From Xanthostigma xanthostigma (Eukaryota; Arthropoda; Insecta; Raphidioptera; Raphidiidae): a stretch of DNA of 64,000 nt. Positions 34,457 through 45,831 of the stretch are shown piece by piece. The stretch's first letter is position 1, and each line of letters opens with the position of its first letter. The position numbers and the translations under genes were made by a program. The stretch covers positions 36,984,001 through 37,048,000 of the forward strand of contig OY754466.1 in the NCBI GenBank assembly GCA_963575645.1. Direction: 5' to 3'. Under the pieces are notes generated by a model. The model saw nothing but the letters and a program-made list of their open reading frames with translations. It made no database searches and was not told the DNA's origin.

Positions 34457-37146
34457 TATATATACAAAGAACACAATTATGGTGACATCAAATCATTTAG
34501 ATCATAAGGCATAGATTGTAAAAAATAATGCTTTAGATTTAATCGAAATGCTTTCGATTTAATCGAAAGATTGCTATTTATGTAATCCAATGATTGATTC
34601 AAAATGATTTCTTCGCATGATATAGGTACCTATATACAGGTGTGTTGGTATTATGCGTGAATGAATTAACGTTTGAAGTCTCGTCCTCGAATGAATTTGC
34701 TCTCTGTTTCGATTGTCAGTCTTGAGAGAGTCACCTGCATACAGACGCAGATAAAAGACATATGTAATCGTACTCAATACTGTGTAGTGCATTAGTATCT
34801 AGTAGCTAGATACTATGCGTGTGAAGACAAAATTCATTCGATATGTCTATGCATTCGATATAATATTATTATTACCGAATGAATTTAGCTCTCGTTTTCG
34901 ATTGTAAGACTTGATAGAGTCGCCTGCATGCTGTGCTTCAAAGAACAGAGGCAGACAAAGGACGTAAGTAATCATATTCAATACTGTGCATTGCAGTGAG
35001 TATGTCAGTTAATGAGTATCTGAGAGAGACACATGCATGCAATGTTTCAATGACCAGGTATTCATAAAGCTTGGAAAACTTTTTTCGAGTCTGAAGGCAG
35101 TTTTAAAACAACAAAACATTTTCAAAACTTGAAATTTTAAACTCCAAAATGTTATTTTTCCCTGATACTTTGTAAAATTGTATTTCCAGGTTGCATTAAA
35201 TTCCCTGATAATTCCAGGTCTGTGGCTACCCTGAATTTATATAAGGTATTTGTCAAATTACAAAATATATTCGTAACTCTGGCGAATGTCGAGTGTGTGT
35301 GTGTTGCACCGCCTTAATCAAGTGCTGTGAAGCCAAGCTCAGTCGGAGCTTAAGACTTGTATCAAAGGCCATTCGCATGTATGTAATTTGTATGTTCTTG
35401 GACTATGCTATAATATGCAATCTACATTCTGACATGAATAATTCAAGAGAAATCTGAAACGGCATAGCTGATTTCCCAACAGATTTGCTCAGCAAGGGTC
35501 ATTATATTTCATTTTATATAAGTACTAAATACTGCGCAATAATGTAAATAGAAAACTAAAAATTGCTTACAAGTATTGCCATTCAATAGAATCCGAATGC
35601 GCCAAGTCTCAAATAGTGTTCAATACTTTCGGCATATGTTGGACAATTAAGGACTAGTGTAGTATAATAAAAAAAACAAAATTTTAGAAGAAATTTCATA
35701 AAAATTAAAAACTATAATTTCAATTTCGTATTTCATTTACGTAGGTAATTTTCAAATTAAAAAAAATACTTTTCCTTTTTTAACCATTCCTGAGGATGTG
35801 AACAAAGTTATTCACGAAACGTTGAATATAATATTAAAAATATGAATATATAATAATTCATCTGTTTGTTAATTTGACTTATTCCCGTTAATCTTCACTA
35901 TCTAGTTATTATCTCCGTAACTAGGCAACAAAATCAAAAATAATTGACACATCCGAATAGAGATTGAAAATGGGATTTGCAAACCTATGGGCTATGTGCA
36001 AGAAGGCAGAGTTACAAAATCGATGCGAGCGTTTGTAGTGAGCACTAGGGGAAATTTCCAACTCAAATTTTCCGTATGTCGGTGAGCAATGTTTATTCAA
36101 AGTGAAAATAGTTATAATTTTATAAAAGCAATTTCATTACAAAGAAAACATGGGTAAAACTAGACGATCTGGAAATGCTTGTTGTGTTCTGGGCTATTGC
36201 GCTGATGGCGATTTAACTAAAAAAAAGATCATTGGCGCCATAATTTGACGTTACGCTGTCAGTGTAAACAAATTAATTTATATATTGTACGTCATAATTG
36301 ATAAATAAATAATTCTCATATACCTTTTATGTTATGCTATTTATATAATGGTTTACAGTCTGAATTTTACTGTATAAGTAGAAAATTAACAACTGTAGTT
36401 TTCCATATTACATTTTTTGACACATCATGGCCAACTAAAGTTTTCGACTTATCACCATAGAAACATGTCGCAATTTCCATAAAAAGTGAGTTCAATAATT
36501 CTCTATTACCCACTAGCGGCACACAGCCTATGCATACCCCTTCCAATTTGAACATTTAGCAGTGATAAGTGTCATACTGAGGGAGTTTATAACATTAACT
36601 GAGAAAAACATTTATTCATTACATATTTTGGCACACGCTGTATAATATGTATGTTTAATAGTACTCGCTTTCAAAATGTCAACATAAAAAGTATAATTTT
36701 AAATAATAGAATTAAGAGTAACAAATATTCCTACATGAAAGATCACGTCTAAAATGATATTATTATAGGATGTCTAGAAATGACAAATATTAAAGTATGT
36801 AAATAAAATGAGTGTTCAAATCTTAGCACTAATGATATAATAAAACTAAACTAACAATGCAGAAAATACCTTGTTTATGATCCAGTAATAATAGCGGTGT
36901 TTACGTGTTCATAAATCCAGCTTACTAACGTAATAATTACAGATTTTGTATCTAGGTGTTATCGTAGGCGGCTATTTCCATACTGACCGATTTAAATAGA
37001 ACAACGGAAATACTTTAGTCAATACAATATTCAATTAACGTTAATAATATTTTGACTGAATGACCACTTGCAAGAGAATACACTAACCCATATAACGCGA
37101 TATAGAAACGTCAAGCATTTATATTCGCGAGATATCCGGTATAATC
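34457..37146. other. No intact gene; tandem duplication and small fragments
   Basis: 34688-34875 and 34876-35035 are a direct duplication (period 188; CGAATGAATTT...CTCT start). A Penelope-type tail motif (CTGAGGATGTG...GAAACGTTG) lies at 35790-35826. A short frame starts at 36150. Otherwise AT-rich. Confidence 0.5.
36150..36248 (+). pseudogene. Short frame with a Cys-rich start, possibly a THAP-type fragment
   Basis: MGKTRRSGNACCVLGYCADG followed by LTKKK and a stop after 32 codons. The start recalls the first zinc ligands of THAP domains in insect genes and P-type elements. Nothing downstream confirms it, and it could equally be chance. Confidence 0.2.
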
Positions 37147-37150
37147 TATA

Positions 37151-38090
37151 TGTTACCGGCAAAGCCCGTTACGCAGTCATACCTAGGTTTGTCTAGGCAA
37201 AGTCCGCATTGCCGGGTCACTTTAGGCAAAGTCGGAAATTGGTTGATATTTCCGACATTGCTTGCACTGTTGTAAGACAATCTTAGGTTTACCAAATATG
37301 TAGCAGGCAAACTCCGAAATAACCTACCGCATTACTATCCTACCTACTGTCAATATTATACCTATGTACGAGTAAGAAGCACAGTTTGCGATAGAAAAAA
37401 AAAAAACACTAATTTGTATTAATAATTTGTTGTTTAGTGCTTTAATCATAATATCTCTTCCAGCATGACCACATTCCTTGTGAGCATTATCTAGCACCTC
37501 AAACAATTCTTCATTAGGGACAAAGTATTTCACTTCAGTGACTTGCGCAGACAATGGCAAAATTAACTTTTTAATGCCCCCAACAAGTAACACATCGTAA
37601 CGTTTGAGACGCCGGTATTGAAGAGTTGTTTTTTTTGGCAACCTGCTTGGCTTCTTCAACTTCTTTAATTAATGCCTCGTACTTCTCTATCGATGGAATG
37701 TAAAAAGAATTTATTGGTTTCAGCATACTCTCTAATTTCTCCAAAAATCTCGCCTTCATTTCACCCACGCCACTCATATCTACTTGCATATGTCTTGTTG
37801 GTCACAAATCCAATAAAGATTAAACCCAACTGAACACAACGGCCGCTTAACCCAACTTAACACAAAAGTCAATGCAGAATGAGAATTCAGTGACGTCGCC
37901 TGGAATCGGAATATCAACTTATTTCGTAGTTTGCCTGCTACACATCTAGCAAACCTAAGATTGTCGTACCACAGTGTAGGCAATGTCCGAAATATCGAAT
38001 AATTTCGGACTTTGCCTAAAGTGGCCCGACAATGCGGACTTTGCCTAGGTAAACCTAGGTATGACTTCATAACGGACTTATCCGGTAACA
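37151..38090 (-). mobile_element. Ginger/KRBA2-like DNA transposon, internally deleted (940 bp)
   Basis: The TIR runs about 180 bp (37151-37325 and 37905-38090). It starts TGTTACCGG and ends CCGGTAACA, with the 4-bp duplication TATA (37147-37150, 38091-38094). TGT...ACA ends and a 4-bp duplication are features of integrase-type Ginger transposons. Between the arms is a piece of a KRBA2-like integrase on the minus strand. CTTTGCCTA and TAGGCAAAGTC words recur in the arms. Confidence 0.82.
37324..37789 (-). pseudogene. N-terminal fragment of a KRBA2-like (Ginger) integrase, frameshifted
   Basis: Two overlapping frames make one protein segment. The upstream one (37789-37571) has MKARFLEKLESML and KYEALIKEVEEAKQVAKK. 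The downstream one (37659-37324) has LQYRRLKRYDVLLV, VKYFVPNEELFEVLDNAHKE and CGHAGRDIMIKAL. The break sits in a run of eight A (T at 37628-37635), an obvious slip site. HKECGHAGRD is the His-His half of the integrase HHCC finger. The Cys-Cys half and the DDE core are missing, so it cannot be catalytic. KRBA2-like integrases are the domesticated or mobile relatives of Ginger transposases. Confidence 0.78.
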
Positions 38091-38208
38091 TATATATGGA
38101 CTAAGAGCTCTAGCTACGGAGAAAATGGGTAACTCGGTTCAGAGCTGAAAATTTGCAGAAAAATAGGAGATAGTACAAGTAAGTAGGGAAAAAATTGCCA
38201 GAAGGCTA

Positions 38209-39590
38209 TAGTCCGGGGGCCAGTAACAGGTTTTTCTTACCAATTTCCGCATGCCTCAAAGACTCGTAAAAAGCTTTAGACAGTTGTACTATGTAGCATC
38301 GTGGCCGTCAGCTGCGGCACTATCGGGGGAATAGGTAGCTTTATAGCTTCGGAAATATTTTGAAATTAAAGAAATCAGCCGCTCTTTTGTTTTATAAATC
38401 TGTCAGAAATAAACTAGTTCGGCATGCTTTGATTAATTTTTACATGAGGTGGAACATAATATTATGTAGCTAACCATGGCAACGAATAGCAAATATCATA
38501 TTGAATACGATCCCATTACCCGCGTCACCTCACGTGATATAAGAAATTCTTAATATATTAAAACAAACATTATTAATTTACAGTTAATTTGTCTCAAAAC
38601 AGAAATCCATACAATTTCTAATTAGAAATAATAATTTATTCATTCGTTTACGTCTGTTTTCATTTATTTAAACTAAATATCTATACAAATTTTAACGTAT
38701 TTTAAATGGAACTCAAGAACACACATTTATATGCTGTACGCGCAAAGAGCATGGTATCAAACAAATTCAGATACGTTATTTCTTTACGTTTGAAAATGTG
38801 TATCAGCTGGCAATTTGCTGGGGAAAAACACGTCAGCCAGGCTATTTAAAAGCGCGATCGACGTTCCCAACTGTCTCTTCTACCACACCCTTTTTTGTAT
38901 CAACTGACAATCTTTCCTCCAATATACAAGCAGCTGACGATTTTATTTATTTTAAATATTATAGAAACTACTTTTTGACAAAGTTTCATGTGATAGGAAA
39001 TGACTGAATTCATATTTAATTTCGTCAAGTTCGTATGATCAGCTGACGTAACATCCACCATCGTACAGCCAGCTGACGTTTTTTTTTATGAAAGATCATT
39101 AACAACTATCTTTTGACAAGTTTTCAATCTATAGGTAATGATAAAAAATATTATTCAAATAAATAAAATTATCGACCATTTTTTTTCAGACTATACCTAT
39201 ATTGACAAATAATAATAAATTATAAATCAATATTTCACTAGATGACGTTTCGATCCGGATTTGGATCTTCTTTAGAAATAATCTAAAAAATTAATTAGTA
39301 TAATATCTACTTTCTAATAGAATGGAGTTTGAATTATCAAATTTTAATGAAAAATTAATAACGAACAATTTTTTAATAAGTAGTCATGGATACCTATGTA
39401 CCTAACAGACGTATGTCAAAGATTTGGATATAAAAAATATTATCTTTTTAACCGTGCGTGGGAGGCTATTCCACCGATACTGGCGCAGCTGACGGCCACT
39501 ATGCTATATGGTACCACTGTCTGAGCATTTTACGAGTTTTTCAGCCGCGCGGAAATGGACGACCTAAATAGGTTGCTGGCCCCCGGACTA
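38209..39590. mobile_element. TAGTCC...GGACTA element with 3-bp CTA duplication
   Basis: A 15-bp perfect TIR, TAGTCCGGGGGCCAG, and CTA on both sides (38206-38208, 39591-39593). It is the same family as 171-981: it shares ACATCCACCATCGTACAGCC, CGTGCGTGGGAGGCT and the GTCAGCTG words. The left half has been rearranged (38345-38800 is unrelated). A Penelope-like insertion is nested at 39155-39429. Confidence 0.82.
39155..39429 (-). mobile_element. Penelope-like insertion (275 bp), single tail
   Basis: The 14-bp duplication ATAAAAAATATTAT lies at 39141-39154 and 39430-39443. Read on the minus strand it starts AAATCTTTGACATACGTCT and ends with the tail AAGATCCAAATCCGGATCG and a TAATTTTATTTATTTGA-like terminus. 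Only one tail is present, so this copy is not a fold-back. Confidence 0.88.
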
Positions 39591-39846
39591 CTAGGCGGAA
39601 GATAAAGAGCCGCCAGAAGGCGCTAATGTTTCGAAAAATCAGTGCACTTCTGGCAATTTCTATACTTATTCTGTAATTCAAAACTAGATTATATATTACT
39701 ATATATATTATACATTATATAGTTATAAGGGCATACTGAAAATTCAAACATGATATAATAATTACATTCGAATCAAATAATAATAATAATAATCAAATTT
39801 ATTAATGTCATTTTGATAGAAATAAAATTAATAGTCATATATTTTC

Positions 39847-39895
39847 ATTAATAAAATTACGTTGTTACTTGTTATAACAACGTAATTTTATTAAT
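39847..39895. repeat. 49-bp palindrome with a 7-nt loop
   Basis: ATTAATAAAATTACGTTGTT and its complement form a 21-bp perfect stem close to the centre of the fold-back element 38104-40051. Confidence 0.9.
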
Positions 39896-40051
39896 TTATC
39901 TGATTTTTCGCAACATTAGCGCCTTCTGGCGGCTCTTTATCTTCCGCCTAGCCTTCTGGCAATTTTTTCCCTACTTACTTGTACTATCTCCTATTATTCT
40001 GCAAATTTTCAGCTCTGCACCGAGTCACCCATTTTCTCCGTAGCCAGCTCT

Positions 40052-40522
40052 CCGCTAATAGGGTAACCGGTAATTGCTCGTATTCCTCCCGAGAGAAGTG
40101 ACTTATTTGAAATGATAAACATTATCACTAGAGGCTCGGAAATTTATTATGATAATGACACTTCTGTGAAGAATTTTTATTTTATTATTTTTTATTTACT
40201 GTAAGTTTTAACACACAACATAAAATCTAACAGTTAGTTTCGTGGTTTTTAGCTTTCCGTTAAATGACATTGACACTTTCACGAACAGACTTTTCTGCTT
40301 CGTGCTGTGCTTGTCGTGCTGGTCCATGCTTGATACGTGTGCGCGGTCTTTTAACCGGCGTTGTTAAAAGCTGCTTTGCAAATTAGACACAATAACGAAT
40401 GAACATGTTTAGAAATCACCGCCTACGATCGAGACCGCAGTATATAGTCCAAGCGGTGGGCATATAAGAAACGGTTCCGATTTTATAGAGGGTGAAACTT
40501 TCAGAAAAGACAGTACATAATA
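40052..40522. other. No gene recognised
   Basis: Mixed composition, no coding signal or clear repeats. Confidence 0.5.
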
Positions 40523-41301
40523 ATAATTTATTATTTGAATCAACCACAATGTGGATGAAACTTCGTCAATTACAATAGGGTATATGCATGTAACTTATAT
40601 TTAGTTTAAATGTTATTTTTAGTAATCTTTATTGCAATTGATTAAACTCTAAAAAGTTATTTCTTTTTAAATTTTTGCTAAATAATAAATATTATTTAAA
40701 TAAAAATGAAATAAATACGCGCGAAATATAAAATATCAAAACGCAATGCTATTGATTCGACCGTAGTGTGCACGACGTCAAAAAGCACGTAAACATATGG
40801 TTGCCATAGAATTATTGCCTCTTTGTCAATACTTTATTTAAACAAAATTGTTGACATGTTATATTATGATGTCACAGATCTCCCGCGAAAAAATGACGTG
40901 TTTAAACAATCAAAATAGCTTTCCCAAAAAGAGTATTTATTTTTTAATTCAATAAAAATGTTTTAATTAATGATTTCATGTGTTTGATAACTTTTAATAT
41001 GAAAATAATTGTTTTTAAATATATTCAAAAATTGTGCATGTACCCTATTCAGTACAATTTAGCTTATTTTGACTTCTGCAGTCAAAAATTCGTCAACAGA
41101 ATAAAAGACCCCATTTGTCAGATATGTTTTTAGTACACTTTTAAACCGTACTTCCAAGGTTCGAATCGAGCAGGGTATCTTATTAAACAATTTTATGCAT
41201 AGCCAGGTAGGACCGTACGTACTTTTTTTACATCTGCGCTGTGGTAGACAAATATCATTTTTATTTCTAGTGTTGTGGCTATGCAGATGACTATTGAATT
41301 T
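40523..41301 (-). mobile_element. 3' end of a CR1/Jockey-like LINE with an inserted MITE
   Basis: On the minus strand, the coding end (41301-41059) is followed by a short 3' UTR. That UTR is broken at 41050 by an inverted-repeat insert (about 40577-41049; ATAGGGTA...TGCATG ends). It then resumes with ATTGACGAAGTTTCATCCAC and an ATT-rich tail near 40523-40535. Confidence 0.6.
41059..41301 (-). pseudogene. C-terminal part of a LINE reverse transcriptase
   Basis: The minus-strand frame reads HSHNTRNKNDICLPQRRC, KKSTYGPTWLCIKLFNKIP, then LEVRFKSVLKTYL and FYSVDEFL before the stop at 41059-41061. HNTRxKxDIxLP, the (S)xxYxxxxxYNxLP-like stretch, and FKxxLKxxL...FYSxxEFL are the standard end of insect CR1/Jockey reverse transcriptases. 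An in-frame stop at 41302 cuts it off upstream. No catalytic motif remains. Confidence 0.8.
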
Positions 41302-41661
41302 TTAATTGTTTTCTTTTACGAAAACCAAGCAATTCAAAATAAACTGTGACTATATTTTAAGATTTTCACTTGCCAAGGCAAACCTGCAAAAACCTGATCC
41401 GACTGCGGGAAGCACCACTAGCGGTTTTCATTTTGATGTAGTTACTAGTCCCATAGAATTAGAACTTTTAATTTTTATGGATTTGTAGCTTTTAGAAATA
41501 TATATGGTTGCTGTTAACGATCAAACATAATGGCAATAAAAGTTTTAGTTGGCATTAAGTTTAATCATTATTTAATTTTTAAAAATTAACACCTCTAACT
41601 TTATGTGATTAGTAACTACATCGAAATGGATCAGATGAGGTTCTGGCAGGGTCGCCTAGGC

Positions 41662-41968
41662 CAGTGATGTCAAAGATACGGCTCGCGGGCCGCATCCAGC
41701 CAATAAGCCATTTCAATACGGCCCGCGACTAGAATTTATCCAGTGAGGATTTTAGACACTTGACATCTATGAGCTTATCAAAAACCAGAACCTCACGCTC
41801 CTCAAGTTTAAGATAATTTACCCTTTTTTTACCTTTATATGAAAATTTATTTAAACTAAATCAATAAAGATTTAAAAGTATGTGTTTTAGTTTTTAATTT
41901 AGTGTGGCCCGCTAACACACCCTAAATCTTATAAATGACCCTTTAGAAAAATCAGTCTGACACTCCTG
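41662..41968. mobile_element. hAT-type MITE (307 bp)
   Basis: The ends CAGTGATGTCAAAG and CTGACACTCCTG form an imperfect TIR. The flanks GCCTAGGC and GCCTAGAT agree at 6 of 8 positions. GCGGGCC and TGGCCCGC words lie near the ends. A fragment of the same right end recurs at 57528-57560. Confidence 0.72.
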
Positions 41969-41976
41969 GCCTAGAT

Positions 41977-42727
41977 GAGTGACTGATGTCACCATATTAT
42001 GTTTCACCGATAGTGATAATACTCAATAATTCGTTTATCCTCCTAAATAGAAAAAAATATTTTTTTTATTAGTTTTTTATTCTACTCGAAATTTACTATT
42101 GGAAACTGTTGAGGTATATTTTTTTCTACCGTTTGTTTAATTAATAAATGGGTACCGTTTTTCTCGAATATTTTCTTATGTAAGCTAAGACAATTTTATA
42201 TGAACTTATAGAGAAAAAAATGGATTTAGAAAAATTATTCACTGTTACCATTATCGGCGAATACACTGTATATTTTCTGAAATTTTCATCGTCTATAAAA
42301 TCGGAACCATTTTTTACGTCTGCCGCTTGGACTAACGGAGCCTCGTTCAACTAAAATATTGCCTGTCTACAGTGACTGATACAGGTGGCCGGCGTCAGCA
42401 GCAATCAGCGGGACATGGCGAGTAGCGGTATAATAAATGTAACCAACAGCTGCACAGCAGGCTGCAGAGTTCAGAGCGTCAGCAAACAGCGAATGTAGAG
42501 GATGCGCGGCGGCGGCAGTGTGTACCCAGCATAATATACAAGTACATTGTAAATATGTAAGAGAGAGGTTTTATATAGTATAGGTACTAGTTTAGAGATA
42601 ATACAGTTGATAGGTTCAGCCCGCTGTATATATTTGGATGGTGCGATGGTGGTGTTGTATTTTGTATTGAGAGCACACTCGCCTGTAACAAACATCCTCG
42701 TTTGATGTTTTGGGTCTTGACCTTTGT
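41977..42727. other. Intron sequence below the loop-C exon, no gene recognised
   Basis: 42130-42250 is a dispersed repeat also found at 63190-63290 (TTTTTCTCGAATATTTT, GACAATTTTATATGAA blocks). 42370-42520 is GC-richer, without a recognised frame. Confidence 0.5.
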
Positions 42728-42733
42728 ACATAC

Positions 42734-42874
42734 CTCTCCAGCTGGACTGCAAGCGACACTGCAGTGTCTCGTTGTGGATCAGGTATGCGTTCAGCGTCTT
42801 CAAACTCGGCGACTTGCGCAGCGTGTCCTCCTTGTTCTTCCACACGTACGTTATGGCCGTCTTTTCGTACGATA
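42734..42874 (-). CDS. pHCl-1: Exon with the loop-C side of the extracellular domain, pHCl-like channel
   Basis: This exon encodes 46 whole codons, from SYEKTAITYVWKNKEDTL to LQCRLQSSWR. It stands out from its AT-rich surroundings by higher GC content. The acceptor ends ttttag and the donor is gtatgt (42728-42733). The YVWKNxEDTLRKSPSL stretch is what I associate with the insect pHCl group, which sets it apart from RDL/GRD/LCCH3 GABA receptors. The Cys in ETLQC pairs by position with the Cys of NYSC in the next exon. This gives a second loop-C disulfide of the kind found in glycine, glutamate and histamine receptor subunits and missing from RDL. The phase-1 end (G) joins GA of the next exon to form Gly. 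Confidence 0.9.
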
Positions 42875-42940
42875 CTAAAACACAAACAAGTCACTGAATT
42901 GCCTGCATACCTATACGAGATTTTTGCCAATATGTAAAAA

Positions 42941-43290
42941 CGCCATCTCTCCGTGGCAAAATGAAAAGAGAAAATTTCCATTTGTCAAAATAAAGACCAC
43001 CAGATAATAATAAAAATTCTTTATTGCTCCAAAGACAAGAAATTGTATAGGAGAAGTCAATTACATATAGTGTTTAGGTCTTTCTCCCGATCTTTACTAG
43101 CAATATAGAGGGTATTAAATATATGGTTTTAGTACTATGATGTAAAAACGAGCGCAGTAACGTCATATCTCCGTGGCGAAATGAAAAGCAAGAATTTCCA
43201 TTTGTGAAAATAAGGTTTAGTACTATGATGATCATGTGTAAAAAAGAGCACAGTAATGCCATCTCTCGATGCAAAAATAAAATGGCAAAA
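42941..43290. repeat. Degenerate direct repeats upstream of the loop-C exon
   Basis: The block CGCCATCTCTCCGTGGCAAA ... TTTCCATTTGTCAAAATAA at 42941-42992 recurs at 43162-43213 and partly at 43257-43290. The last two are preceded by TTTAGTACTATGATG. Between the first two, 43000-43130 holds a segment shared with 8050-8092 (CTAGCAATATAGAGGGTATT), probably a retroelement tail. Confidence 0.6.
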
Positions 43291-44213
43291 TATATTTGTA
43301 TACCCGTAAATAAGACTTTTTAGTAGATCGTCTGTTTTCACAAACTCGGCGATCTACCAATTGCCTTCACTAAAGGATTGTTATTGTTGATACGTCAAGT
43401 CGCTAATACGTACTATGATAGTGAACATTGTTAGATTAATTTGTTATGCATGCTTATATATCGCATTTTGTATAACAATAGATAGGACATTGCTCATGGC
43501 AAGGAGTGTTCCAGTTTGTGACTCCATTGTTACATAGGTATACTCTCTTTAACTAGTTATTGTGTTCTGACGCGTTACATAACTTTTTGTTTTTACCCGC
43601 AGGCTGTTAAACAGTCATAAACAATGTACATATGTGCTTTCTTTTGCGGTATTGTTTCTATCTTTTGATTCCTTAAAACATTCAAACATAGATAATGAGG
43701 AATGTTTTACATAATCTGGGTAGCACTTATTATTTCAAATTTTAATATGGTTTGTAAAACATTTTTACTGTCGTCTCCCGGAAAAAAAGTATACTAGATC
43801 CATTAAATGAAATGACACGGAAGAGGCGTGTCACGATAGTGATGCAAATATTCATTATTAGCTATTAAATACCTTATTTGACACATTTTTATAAAACAAT
43901 TAGGTACTTATAAGAAATTTATCGATAAAAAAGGTGTATTTTTACTATTTGGAAGGTGAGCACTTTCCAACGAAGAGTTAATGCTAGTATAAATAAAATA
44001 AATAAAACAAAAAATCTTTTTCACTTTAAGGGTCGTAGAGAACGTATTTTTTTTAAACTCTCCGGGAATATTTTCAGATCACAGTACTGTGTCTGTATAT
44101 CTTTCAAGTTTCAACAAACTGGCGGACGGGCATCTTTACTATATAATTCTTCGACTAATTTTTAAAATGAAACATTTATTTTATCGCCCCGAATTTTTCT
44201 GGCCGTCTGTTGA
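43291..44213. other. No gene recognised
   Basis: AT-rich, without recognisable domains. Confidence 0.5.
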
Positions 44214-44440
44214 ATGTCGCATTACAGGCGGCCGCGGAGTAGGGGTAAAGTGAAAGGCGCTCGGAGTAGACGCTCGGTAGAGCAGCCAAGGCCAATATGG
44301 CGGCGCCCATGGTTAGCATCAGCTGACCGTGTAGTATGTATAACACATAGTCAGTCTGTCATGCGGGCAAGTGCTGTACAGTGTTTACATGTTTTTATTC
44401 GTGTATTCATGTGAATATTTTTGTTAATAATTAATTGTGA
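44214..44440 (+). other. GC-rich block, possible 5' end of a transposable element
   Basis: 44220-44330 is markedly richer in G+C and CpG than the surroundings (GGCGGCCGCGGAGTAGGGG, GCCAATATGGCGGCGCCC). It is followed by an AT-rich leader. It could be the promoter or 5' UTR of an element whose body is missing. No start or frame supports a gene. Confidence 0.3.
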
Positions 44441-44590
44441 TGGATAAGTGTCTACAATCCGACGCCTACAATCCAATAAAAGTTTCACTTGCGTCGTAGT
44501 TTCTTAAAACCACACAACTGTTTTTAAATTAACCAAACAACAATCGTGTAGACGATTGTTTATTGATAAACAAATTTTGACATTTAAAAT

Positions 44591-44779
44591 TTGATATCCG
44601 ATATACATAATAATAATATTTACATCGGCCAATACAGAACTGCAAGATATAGCCTCTGTAAAAGTGCAGATTATTATAACACGCTACCTCTTGAAATACA
44701 GAATCTAGATGTTTTTAAAAGAAAAGTAAGAACATTATTGATAAACAGTTGTCCGTACGATTCGAATTTTGCTTTTTAA
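44591..44779 (+). pseudogene. 3' end of a LINE reverse transcriptase ORF
   Basis: The frame contains YIGQYRTARYSLCKSADYYN, TLPLEIQNLDVFKRKVRTLL and INSCPYDSNFAF, then a stop. YNxLPxEIxNxxxxxxFKxKxRxxLL is the usual C-terminus of insect non-LTR reverse transcriptases. The 3' UTR runs to an AAATAAATAAATATCTATCT tail near 44875. It is 5'-truncated. Confidence 0.72.
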
Positions 44780-44875
44780 TAATCATTATTTTTATTGAAT
44801 GCTGTTGTATATATTGTATTGATGTATTGCACCCTTTTATTTTGGAAATGCAAATAAATAAATATCTATCTATTT

Positions 44876-45831
44876 ATAAGGGTGCCTTTTCCCTTTTGGA
44901 TGGACAGTCCGAAAAAAACTGTCTAAAATAAACAACATAATTGGATACTTGGTATTTGTAAAAAAAATCAACTCTGCAAGTTAAATATGTTCTCATTTTA
45001 AAACGCCAATATAATTTTGCTTTTTTTTTCTTCTATGTAGTGGCAATAAATTTTTATTCGAAATAAAAAACAAAGATATATGAAACATGCATATGATATA
45101 TTACATCGGTACTATGTAAATATAAATAAACCCGTCCGTCCGCCATATATACCCGTGTGGTGGAGGAACGCGGTCAATGTGTCTAGGTTATAAAAGGTGC
45201 AGCAAAAATCACATACCCCTCAAATAAAACATGTAAAAATGGCGTACATATGTTAATTTATGTGGAGTCAGTCTCGAAATATATGTACAGCTTGAATTTT
45301 AATTTTAATTTGCATCATCAAGGCATTTTCCGAACAGAATTATAAATAACGTACTCTTCTCTAAAATTGACAAAAAATAACACTTCGTACGAATGACCAA
45401 TATAATTTAAAAAAAATGCATTTTTTATTTTGCTTCGGTTTGTGAATGTTTGTGACGCTATTATTTTCGATTGTGACTAAATAATAAATTAATTATATAA
45501 GAATGTGTGAATAGCCAACATTTTTAAAAATATATTGCAAAATTGGCTTCCGGGTACCTAATCGATCGGAAATCGGTTGTGAATTCCGAATATGCTAACA
45601 AGTATTGTGACAGCGATTTTTTTTTAAAAATAATAAAAAAAATTAATTATATTTTGTAATGATGAGCTTTTTATATTGGCCACTCCGTTTAGTTGGCGCT
45701 GAATCTAACCTTCAGTGCCCTCCAGTTTGAGATAGAATAACTATTTTGTAAATGACAAGAGCATAATATCGTTTATAAGCTCAAGAGAGTTTACGAAACG
45801 TTGCAATAATTAGCATTGATCCAGAGGGATC
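44876..45831. other. No gene recognised
   Basis: AT-rich, with no coding signal. Confidence 0.5.

Larger units (their letters stand above)
38104..40051. mobile_element. Fold-back element, host to two further nested insertions
   Basis: The arms at 38104-38208 (continuing at 39594-39640) and 39905-40051 are inverted copies (AGCTACGGAGAAAATGGG, AATTTGCAGAA, AGTACAAGTAAGTAGGG, GCCAGAAGGC). The left arm is cut by the 38209-39590 insertion. The uncut right arm shows the original sequence at that point. The outer ends and the duplication are not clear. Confidence 0.7.

Noticed and set aside
36367-36555. 62-residue minus-strand frame beginning MFKLEGVCIGC
   Set aside because: No family recognised, and no splice or neighbour support.
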